A stretch of 64,000 nt of DNA from assembly GCF_003054705.1 (NCBI RefSeq), contig NZ_QAYX01000021.1:62001-126000 (forward strand), written 5' to 3'. The notes beneath the pieces are model-generated. The model made no database searches. It saw only the letters and a list, made by a program, of their open reading frames with translations, and was not told where the DNA came from. Both the position numbers and the translations under genes were made by a program. This DNA is from Opitutus sp. ER46 (GTDB taxonomy: Bacteria > Verrucomicrobiota > Verrucomicrobiia > Opitutales > Opitutaceae). Positions within the stretch are counted from its first letter, which is position 1. The number at the start of each line of letters is the position of its first letter. This document shows, in pieces, positions 38,992-45,632 of this stretch.

Positions 38992-39467
38992 GACGCGGCG
39001 ACCGAGGCAACCGCGCCGTCGGCGCGGGCCTCGCGGAACTGGCACACCGAGCAGAATGCCTCGATCTCACGGCGGGCGATCTCGCGCACGGTGAGTTTCA
39101 ATTCGGCAAAAGCATCGTCCCGCTGCACCGGATCAAGATCGGACGCGCTGGCCTGCTCCAGGATGAGGGCCTCCTCGATGGCCTGTTCGCCGGCGGCGAA
39201 ATAGGCGAGCAGGGGGTTGCGCCCGCACGGGCAGTCCGCCTTGAGCGTTTGGGCGTCGCAGCCGCGGCCATTGCGCCGCCGGTTGGTCGAGCCATGCAGC
39301 GAACGCAGGGTTGCGAAACACTCGTCGAGGGTCCAATCGATCATGAACACCAACGCGTCGGGGTTCGCCAGCGGCGTGTTGACCTTCTCGATACGCAGCA
39401 GCGCTTCCCATCGCGCGTGAATCTCCGCACGCCGGGCTCGTAGTGCGCGCACGAGTTCGTCCTGCAT
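38988..39467 (-). CDS. Hypothetical helical protein with Cys pairs
   Basis: A 159-residue cytoplasmic protein, mostly helical (MQDELVRALRARRAEIHARW; AFAELKLTVREIARREIEAF), with a central cysteine group CDAQTLKADCPCGRNPLL and a final pair FCSVCQF. The spacing suggests metal or redox binding, but no family was recognised. The ATG at 39467 is preferred; an upstream extension would be low-complexity. It is convergent with the PocR-AraC gene (stops overlap) and divergent from the cbb3 operon. A link to either is speculative. Confidence 0.65.
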   Translation of the reverse strand: MQDELVRALRARRAEIHARWEALLRIEKVNTPLANPDALVFMIDWTLDECFATLRSLHGSTNRRRNGRGCDAQTLKADCPCGRNPLLAYFAAGEQAIEEALILEQASASDLDPVQRDDAFAELKLTVREIARREIEAFCSVCQFREARADGAVASVAAS

Positions 39468-39800
39468 GGAGACATTATGCTCGCCGCCTATGGCAGTCGC
39501 TCCGCGGAGATTGCCCAAGCGTGCGCATCCCTTGACTGCGCGCATCTTGGCAGCGCCAAGATATGCACAGCCCTTGGCAACCCCTGCGGAGTGAGGGGGT
39601 AAGGCTTGGGCCATAGTTGCGCCTCCTACACCCACCCACATGACCACCACCGCCCTACTTGGCCGGCGGGTGTCGCGTATCCGCGAACCCGAGCCGGGCC
39701 TGGTTCCGCCGCTCCCGCTGGCTGCCGCCGTTGCCCCGTGACGTTGCCGCTGCAGTCACATTGGCGAGCGTCAATTTCTCCTTCCAATCCCCTTTCCACC
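39468..39800. other. 333-bp region upstream of the cbb3 oxidase operon
   Basis: It contains the promoters of the divergent hypothetical gene and the oxidase operon. A TTGACT hexamer (39532-39537) and a perfect 8-bp palindrome (39544-39562) are the only notable elements. There is no FNR box of the TTGAT-N4-ATCAA type. A 33-codon frame at 39640 was considered and rejected as a gene. Confidence 0.45.
39544..39562. promoter_or_regulatory. Perfect palindrome upstream of the cbb3 operon
   Basis: ATCTTGGC-AGC-GCCAAGAT is a perfect 8-bp inverted repeat with a three-base centre, immediately after a TTGACT hexamer and about 240 bases before the first gene. It could be an operator or a hairpin in a leader transcript. 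Confidence 0.4.
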
Positions 39801-40010
39801 ATGCCCGTTGTTCCTCTCACCCTCACCATCAGCCTGTGTCTGGTGTTCACTTTCATTGTCTTCTTTCTGCGCGAGCACGCGCGCGGCCGCATGAGCAGTG
39901 CGGAACGCGACTCGCTCCTGCCCTTGGCGGAGGAGGGACGCCGCGTGGGCGGCGCCGCTTCCGTCCGGACCACGTCGTCCTCGCGTGAGGACGGCCCGGG
40001 TCGGGCCTGA
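39801..40010 (+). CDS. Small single-span protein heading the cbb3 operon (CcoS-like)
   Basis: A 69-residue protein with one membrane helix (VPLTLTISLCLVFTFIVFFL) and a basic/acidic cytoplasmic tail (REHARGRMSSAERDSLLPLA). Size, topology and position at the head of the cbb3 cluster resemble CcoS, a small assembly factor of cbb3 oxidases, but its sequence is not conserved enough to be sure. It ends 37 bases before the ccoNO start. Confidence 0.6.
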   Translation: MPVVPLTLTISLCLVFTFIVFFLREHARGRMSSAERDSLLPLAEEGRRVGGAASVRTTSSSREDGPGRA

Positions 40011-40047
40011 ACCGTTTCGCTCCGGCTTACACTCCTGCGCTCTCCCC

Positions 40048-42420
40048 ATGTCCGCTTCATCCGCTCCCACCCTGACTCCCGCCCCCGTCACCCTCGAGTT
40101 TAACGACCGCATTGTCCGCCAGTTCGTCATCGCCACGATCGTGTGGGCGGTGGTCGGCATGCTGGCCGGCGTCTTCATCGCCTCACAGCTGAACTTCTGG
40201 CAGCTGAACTTCGAGACCTCGTGGCTGACGTTCGGCCGGCTGCGCCCGCTGCACACGAACGCGGTCATCTTCGCCTTTGTCGGCAACATGATGTTTGCCG
40301 GCATCTATTATTCCACCCAGCGACTGGTGAAGGCGCGGCTGGCGAGCGACTTCCTGTCGCAGCTGCACTTCTGGGGCTGGCAGGCGATCATCGTGGCGGC
40401 GGCGATCACGCTGCCGCTCGGCCTCACGCGCGGCAAGGAGTACGCCGAACTCATCTGGCCCATCAACATCGCGGTTGCGTTCATCTGGGTCGTATTCGCG
40501 GTGAACTTCTTCTGGACGCTGGCCCGCCGCCGCGAGCCGAGCCTGTACGTCGCGCTTTGGTTCTACATCGCGACGATCATCACGGTGGCGATGCTGTACA
40601 TCGTCAACCACCTCTCCATCCCGACGAGCCTGCTGCACAGCTATCCCGTCTTCGGCGGCGTGCAGGATGCGTTGGTCCAGTGGTGGTATGGACACAACGC
40701 CGTGGCGTTCTTCCTGACCACCCCGATCCTTGGCATCATGTACTACTATGTGCCGAAGGCGGCGGAGCGCCCGGTGTATTCCTACCGGCTCTCGGTGGTG
40801 CATTTCTGGTCCCTCGTCTTTGTCTATATCTGGGCGGGCCCGCACCATCTGCTGAATACGGCGCTCCCCGGCTGGCTGCAGACCCTCGGCATGACGTTTT
40901 CGCTGATGCTGTGGGCGCCGTCCTGGGGTGGCATGCTCAACGGCCTGCTCACGCTGCGCGGTGCCTGGCACAAGGTCATGGCCGATCCCGTGCTCAAGTT
41001 CTTCGCGGCCGGCGTCACTTTCTACGGCATGGCGACCTTCGAGGGGCCATTGCTCGCGATTCGTTCGGTGAATGCGCTCGGCCACTACACGGACTGGGTC
41101 ATTGGCCACGTCCACGCCGGTGCGCTCGGCTGGAACGGGTTCATGGCGGCCGGCATGATCTATTGGCTCGTGCCGCGCCTGTGGAACCGGCCGCTGCACT
41201 CGGTCGCGCTGGCGAACGTCCATTTCTGGATCGGGCTCGTCGGCATCCTGCTCTACGTCGCGGCCATGTGGACCAGCGGCATCACGCAGGGGCTGATGCT
41301 TGGCGCCACCGCCGAGCAGGGCACGATTCTCGCGTATCCCAACTTCATGGATACGCTCGCGACGATCAAACCGATGATGCTGATGCGGGTGGTCGGCGGC
41401 GGGCTCTACCTGACCGGTTTCCTCCTGCTGGCCTACAACGTCTGGCGTTCGGTGCGCGGCGCCCAGGTCGTGAACGGCACGATCGCGGTGTACGCCGACG
41501 ACGAGCCGGCGGCCGGGCGGGGGGAGCGACTGGGCCTGTTTGGCACGGTCTTCAATCCCCCCGTCATGTTCTCCGTGCTGGGCGTCGGGTTCGCCTGCGT
41601 CTGGATGTTCGGGGGCGACGTCCTCGGCACCATCGGCCTGGTGGGCCTCGTGCTGTGCGTCGTGCTCTGTTACGCGCATTTCGAGTCGCGCGGCAAGGCG
41701 TGGGCCGGTTGGTACGACCGGCTGCTGGTCAACGCCGCGCCCTTCACGATCCTGACCTTCATCGCCGTCTTTGCCGGCGGCGCCATCCAGATCATCCCGA
41801 CGGTGCTTGCGCACAAGGCCGCCAACGTGGAGGACCGGCGGCAGATCCCGTATTCGCCGCTGGCGCTCGCCGGTCGCGACATCTACGTCCGCGAGGGCTG
41901 CTACGTGTGTCACTCGCAGATGGTCCGCACCCTCGTGCCGGACGTGCTGCGCTATGGCCGGGCCGGCGAAAAGTTCGACTATTCGCGGCTCGGTGAGTCG
42001 ATCTACGACCATCCCTACCAGTGGGGCTCGAAGCGCACGGGGCCCGATCTGGCGCACGTGGGCGGCAAGTACACCAACATCTGGCATTTCCAGCACATGG
42101 AGAATCCGCGCATGACGCCGGGCTCGATCATGCCGCCGTACCCGTGGCTGTATCAGCAGGACACGGACGTTGCCGCGCTCACGAGCAAGCTCGCCGTCCA
42201 GCGCAAGCTCGGTGTGCCCTATCGCCCGATGACGCCGGCGGAGATCCAGACCGACGTCGCCCGCGAGGCGAAGGCCATCGCGGCCGACCTGCGCGCGGCC
42301 GGGGCCTACATCGCGCCGGAAAAGGAAATCGTCGCGCTGATCGCGTACCTCCAGCACCTGGGCAAGTACGAGAAGGTCGCCCCGGCCGAGGGCGGCGAGC
42401 GCAGGTCGGCGAACCGCTGA
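40048..42420 (+). CDS. ccoNO: Fused cbb3-type cytochrome oxidase subunits I and II (CcoN-CcoO)
   Basis: A 790-residue fusion. The first ~480 residues are the twelve-helix CcoN core with heme and copper ligands: LHTNAVIF (low-spin heme b), WWYGHNAVAFF and GPHHLLNT (CuB histidines), and GHVHAGALGWNGF (heme b3 and b). After a short linker and two more helices, the C-terminal CcoO part anchors one c-type heme, C618-x2-C621-H622 (GCYVCHSQM), with MPPYPWL methionine candidates and the CcoO motif YGRAGE..YDHPYQWGSKRTG. It reduces O2 to water at high affinity in the cytoplasmic membrane. The ATG at 40048 gives an MSASSAPTLTP tail typical of CcoN. It is the second gene of an eight-gene operon. Confidence 0.95.
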   Translation: MSASSAPTLTPAPVTLEFNDRIVRQFVIATIVWAVVGMLAGVFIASQLNFWQLNFETSWLTFGRLRPLHTNAVIFAFVGNMMFAGIYYSTQRLVKARLASDFLSQLHFWGWQAIIVAAAITLPLGLTRGKEYAELIWPINIAVAFIWVVFAVNFFWTLARRREPSLYVALWFYIATIITVAMLYIVNHLSIPTSLLHSYPVFGGVQDALVQWWYGHNAVAFFLTTPILGIMYYYVPKAAERPVYSYRLSVVHFWSLVFVYIWAGPHHLLNTALPGWLQTLGMTFSLMLWAPSWGGMLNGLLTLRGAWHKVMADPVLKFFAAGVTFYGMATFEGPLLAIRSVNALGHYTDWVIGHVHAGALGWNGFMAAGMIYWLVPRLWNRPLHSVALANVHFWIGLVGILLYVAAMWTSGITQGLMLGATAEQGTILAYPNFMDTLATIKPMMLMRVVGGGLYLTGFLLLAYNVWRSVRGAQVVNGTIAVYADDEPAAGRGERLGLFGTVFNPPVMFSVLGVGFACVWMFGGDVLGTIGLVGLVLCVVLCYAHFESRGKAWAGWYDRLLVNAAPFTILTFIAVFAGGAIQIIPTVLAHKAANVEDRRQIPYSPLALAGRDIYVREGCYVCHSQMVRTLVPDVLRYGRAGEKFDYSRLGESIYDHPYQWGSKRTGPDLAHVGGKYTNIWHFQHMENPRMTPGSIMPPYPWLYQQDTDVAALTSKLAVQRKLGVPYRPMTPAEIQTDVAREAKAIAADLRAAGAYIAPEKEIVALIAYLQHLGKYEKVAPAEGGERRSANR

Positions 42421-42452
42421 ACGAACCCCGTAGCCCGAATTCTCTTCCGCCC

Positions 42453-42656
42453 ATGTTTCGTCGTCTCGTCTTCGAGGATGCGGCCGCGATCTTCACCATC
42501 GCCGCGTTCATCACCGCCGTGTCGTTCTTCGTCACCATCTCCTGGCGCGCCCTGCGGATGAAACGTCCGCAGGTCGAGCGCCTGGAGAACCTGCCCTTTG
42601 CCACGCCCACACCTTCCGCCCATGACGCCCAGCCAACCTCCGACTCCGCCTCCTGA
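42453..42656 (+). CDS. CcoQ-like small subunit
   Basis: A 67-residue protein with one membrane helix (IFTIAAFITAVSFFVTISW) and a short cytoplasmic tail (RALRMKRPQVERLENL). Position between ccoNO and ccoP, topology and length match subunit IV (CcoQ) of cbb3 oxidases, which stabilises the complex. Its end overlaps the start of ccoP by 35 bases. Confidence 0.75.
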   Translation: MFRRLVFEDAAAIFTIAAFITAVSFFVTISWRALRMKRPQVERLENLPFATPTPSAHDAQPTSDSAS

Positions 42657-43230
42657 AGACGCCGTCCGCCCGCACGTCTACGACGGCATCCAGGAATACG
42701 ACAAGCGCCTCCCCAACTGGTGGCTCTACACCTTGTACATCATGATCGTCTTCTGGGTGGGCTACTGGGCCTACTACGAATGGTTCCGCGCGGGGCCGAC
42801 CGACGTTCAGGGCGTGGAGCTCGCGCTCACCCGCATTGAGACCCAGAAGCTGGCGAGCAACACGAAGCTGGATGACGCGACGCTGTGGCAGATGAGTCGC
42901 ACCCCGGCCTTCGTTGAGGCCGGCAGGGCGACTTTTGCCGCCAACTGTGTCGCGTGTCATCTTCCCAGCCTGCGCGGCAAGTCCGAAAACCCGTCGGCGA
43001 TCGGGCCGGATCTCACGGATCAGATCTGGATCCATGGCGGCAAGCCCACCGAGGTGCATGCGCTCATCACGCAGGGCGTTCTGGCCAAGGGCATGCCCAC
43101 GTGGGGCCCCGTCCTGGGCCAGAAGAAGATCAGCGAGGTGGTCGCGTATGTGCTCAGCAAGCACCACGAGGGTGAGCCCATCACCATTGATCCCGCCGCG
43201 CCCGCCACCCCGGCGGCTGCGACGCCGTAA
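42622..43230 (+). CDS. ccoP: cbb3 oxidase subunit CcoP with a single heme c
   Basis: A 202-residue protein. An N-terminal FixP-like segment with one membrane helix (WWLYTLYIMIVFWVGYWAYY) follows YDGIQEYDKRLPNWW. The single cytochrome c domain binds heme at C109-x2-C112-H113 (NCVACH); GPDLTDQIWIHGG and GMPTWGPVLG supply the axial-methionine region. Classical CcoP is about 300 residues with two CxxCH hemes; this short form has one. It shuttles electrons from cytochromes to the CcoNO core. Confidence 0.92.
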   Translation: MTPSQPPTPPPEDAVRPHVYDGIQEYDKRLPNWWLYTLYIMIVFWVGYWAYYEWFRAGPTDVQGVELALTRIETQKLASNTKLDDATLWQMSRTPAFVEAGRATFAANCVACHLPSLRGKSENPSAIGPDLTDQIWIHGGKPTEVHALITQGVLAKGMPTWGPVLGQKKISEVVAYVLSKHHEGEPITIDPAAPATPAAATP

Positions 43231-43251
43231 CCCCTCCAGCCCGGGTCACCC

Positions 43252-44679
43252 ATGGCCGCAATGCACCTCGAACGTCCGACGCGTGATACCGTCACGACCA
43301 TCCGGTCGGACGGTTCGCGTTCGTTCCTGTATCCGGCCGACACGAAAGGGCGGTTCACCCGCTGGCGGCGGGGCTCCGCGCTCGCGTTGATCGCGTTCTA
43401 CCTCGCGCTGCCGTGGGTGAAGATCAACGGGTACCCCGCGGCTTTCCTCGATATCGCGGACCGACGTTTCCACCTGTTCGGCCTGACGCTGGCCGCGCAG
43501 GACATGTGGCTCCTGTTTTTCGTGATCACGGGAGTGGGATTCACCCTGTTTTTCGTCACGGCGCTGCTCGGCCGCATCTGGTGTGGCTGGGCCTGCCCCC
43601 ACACCGTGTTCCTGGACCACGTGTACCGCCGCATCGAGCGATGGATCGACGGCGATGCACTCAAGCGCCGCGCGCTGCACGCGGCGCCACTTTCCGCCGG
43701 GAAGATCGTGCGCCGCGTGGTGAAGCACACGCTCTATGTGCTGGTGTCGGCGGCGATCATGCACCTGTTCCTCGCCTACTTTGTCTCGCTGCCGGAGGTC
43801 TGGAGCATGATGCGCACGGCGCCGAGTGAGCACTGGGGGGCGTTTGGCTTCATGGCCGTGTCGACGGGCATCCTGTATTTCAACTTCGGCTGGTTCCGGG
43901 AGCAGCTGTGCATCGTCATCTGCCCCTATGGCCGGCTGCAATCGGTGCTGATCGATGATCACACGATGGCGATTGGCTACGACAGTCAGCGCGGCGAGCC
44001 GCGGGGGCGGGCGGGAACCACCCGGGGCGATTGCGTGGATTGTGCGCGCTGTGTGCAGGTCTGCCCGACCGGCATCGATATCCGACAGGGGCTGCAGATG
44101 GAGTGCATCGGTTGCACCGCCTGCATCGACGCCTGTGATGATGTGATGCGTCGGCTCAACCGCCCCACCGGTCTCGTGCGTTACGATTCTCCGGCTGGTT
44201 TTGCCGGGCAGAAGACGCGCTGGCTGCGACCCCGGACGCTGTTGTACATGCTGTTGCTGCTGGTGGGAGCCGCGGTGGCGACCTGGGCGATTTCGACCGT
44301 GAAGCCGGCGAGCTTCGGGGTGACGCGCATGGTGGGCACCCCTTACATCGTGGACGACGCGGCCGTGCGGAATCAGTTCATGGTTCGCATCGTGAACAAG
44401 CGGAATGTGCCGGCGACCTTCCGCGTGTCCGTTGACGGTGCGCCGGCTGGTTCGCGCTCACTAGGTCTCGGTGATCCCGTTGTGCTCGGTCCGATGGAGG
44501 AGGCGGTTCGGCCATTGATTCTGATGCAGGAGCGCGCGACCTACACCGGACCTTTCCGGTTCAGCGTGCGGATGGACGACGCGGAGAGAACGTTCCAACT
44601 GGAGCGTGAGGTCCGGTTCCTCGGCCCCGAGGCGCGATTGCTGCGCGCCGAAGAGGAGGAGCATCGTGCGCGACGCTGA
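43252..44679 (+). CDS. ccoG: cbb3 oxidase accessory ferredoxin CcoG
   Basis: A 475-residue membrane ferredoxin (RdxA/FixG family). About five helices form the N-terminal part (including LLFFVITGVGFTLFFVTALL). Two [4Fe-4S] motifs follow (CVDCARCVQVCPTG and CIGCTACIDACDDV), then a sixth helix and a C-terminal Ig-like domain (FMVRIVNKRNVPATFRVSVD). CcoG reduces copper for delivery to cbb3 oxidase in other bacteria. It begins 21 bases after ccoP. Confidence 0.95.
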   Translation: MAAMHLERPTRDTVTTIRSDGSRSFLYPADTKGRFTRWRRGSALALIAFYLALPWVKINGYPAAFLDIADRRFHLFGLTLAAQDMWLLFFVITGVGFTLFFVTALLGRIWCGWACPHTVFLDHVYRRIERWIDGDALKRRALHAAPLSAGKIVRRVVKHTLYVLVSAAIMHLFLAYFVSLPEVWSMMRTAPSEHWGAFGFMAVSTGILYFNFGWFREQLCIVICPYGRLQSVLIDDHTMAIGYDSQRGEPRGRAGTTRGDCVDCARCVQVCPTGIDIRQGLQMECIGCTACIDACDDVMRRLNRPTGLVRYDSPAGFAGQKTRWLRPRTLLYMLLLLVGAAVATWAISTVKPASFGVTRMVGTPYIVDDAAVRNQFMVRIVNKRNVPATFRVSVDGAPAGSRSLGLGDPVVLGPMEEAVRPLILMQERATYTGPFRFSVRMDDAERTFQLEREVRFLGPEARLLRAEEEEHRARR

Positions 44680-44851
44680 CGCGGTCCTGACCGAGCCGGT
44701 GCGGCGGCCGCGGACCTCCCGACTTTGGTGGTGGGTCGGGCTGGCCTTTGCCCTGCAACTGGCCGCATGGACGGCCTGGCTGATTTTGGCGGCGAAGAAT
44801 CCGGTGGCGGAGGTGCCCCTCGCGACCCCTTCCGCCCCCACGCAGCGATGA
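44666..44851 (+). CDS. Small membrane protein in the FixH (CcoH) position
   Basis: A 61-residue protein with one membrane helix (LWWWVGLAFALQLAAWTAWL) and GTG start preceded by AGGAGG at six bases. It overlaps ccoG by 14 bases and the next gene by ATGA, exactly where fixH/ccoH usually lies, but is shorter than FixH (about 150 residues) and lacks its periplasmic domain. It is probably an assembly protein of the oxidase. Confidence 0.65.
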   Translation: MRDADAVLTEPVRRPRTSRLWWWVGLAFALQLAAWTAWLILAAKNPVAEVPLATPSAPTQR

Positions 44852-45561
44852 TGGAACTTGCGTCAGTCAATTCCCCTTCGGCTGCCTTTGTGGCCGGACT
44901 GGTGACGAGCCTGCACTGTCTCGGCATGTGCGGTCCGCTCGCGTGCTCGCTCGCCACGCGGCAGGGTCCAGCGGGAACGGGCGCCGTCGGCGATGCCCAG
45001 ACGATCAACACCGTATATCACGGCACCCGCCTGGTGGGTTATACTGCGCTCGGCGCGATTGGCGGTGCGCTGGGCCAGGCGCCGCTGACCTGGTTTTCCC
45101 AGTCCAGCTTGAGGTGGCTGCCGTGGGTCCTGGTCCTCTTCTTTGTGGCCCTCGCGTTTCGTTGGGATCGCTTTCTGCCGCGGCTACCCGCGCTCGGCCG
45201 GCTCATCTGGTCGCTCCAGGCGTGGGCGCGCCAACGGTCGCCCGTGAGTGCGGCGGCGGCGCTCGGGATCGCGACGCCACTGCTCCCCTGCGGACCGCTG
45301 TACTTCGTGGTCACGTTGGCGCTCCTGTCCGGTTCTGCGGTGCGGGGCGCCTCGTTCCTGCTCGCGTTCGGGCTGGGCACCGTCCCGCTGCTGTGGCTCG
45401 CGCAAACCCAGGTGCACTGGATCCGGCGGAAGCTTTCGCCCGTCTGGCTGGAACGCCTGCGCATGGTGCTCGCGCTGGCGGCGGCGCTGATGATCGCGTG
45501 GCGCCTGCGGGCCACGCTGGGGCTCGCGGGACCGGATCCCGCGACGTTCTGCTGTCACTGA
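44848..45561 (+). CDS. TauE/SafE-type membrane protein of the cbb3 cluster
   Basis: A 237-residue membrane protein with six or seven helices, carrying SLHCLGMCGPLA near the N-terminus and GIATPLLPCGPLYFVV in the middle, the paired 'H-C-x-G-M-C-G-P' and 'L-P-C-G-P' motifs of the DsbD/CcoI-associated 'sulfite exporter TauE/SafE' family (YncA-like, DUF-type in cbb3 clusters). These proteins are thought to move copper or reductant for oxidase assembly. Its ATG overlaps the preceding stop (ATGA). It ends 71 bases before the copper ATPase. Confidence 0.85.
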   Translation: MMELASVNSPSAAFVAGLVTSLHCLGMCGPLACSLATRQGPAGTGAVGDAQTINTVYHGTRLVGYTALGAIGGALGQAPLTWFSQSSLRWLPWVLVLFFVALAFRWDRFLPRLPALGRLIWSLQAWARQRSPVSAAAALGIATPLLPCGPLYFVVTLALLSGSAVRGASFLLAFGLGTVPLLWLAQTQVHWIRRKLSPVWLERLRMVLALAAALMIAWRLRATLGLAGPDPATFCCH

Positions 45562-45632
45562 ACCGCATGCGGTCCGTAAGCCTCCTCCCCGTCCCGGGTC
45601 CGGCCAGCGCCTGATCCCGGTGTTCCGACGCC

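Noticed and set aside
39640-39741. A 33-codon frame starting MTTTALLGRR upstream of the cbb3 operon
   Set aside because: No ribosome site, no membrane helix or attenuator structure, and a low-complexity Pro/Ala end; more likely leader sequence.
40048-42420. The CcoN-CcoO fusion as a sequencing error that removed a stop
   Set aside because: The frame continues through a sensible linker and the CcoO part has no start site of its own with a ribosome site; the fused layout is known in related bacteria.
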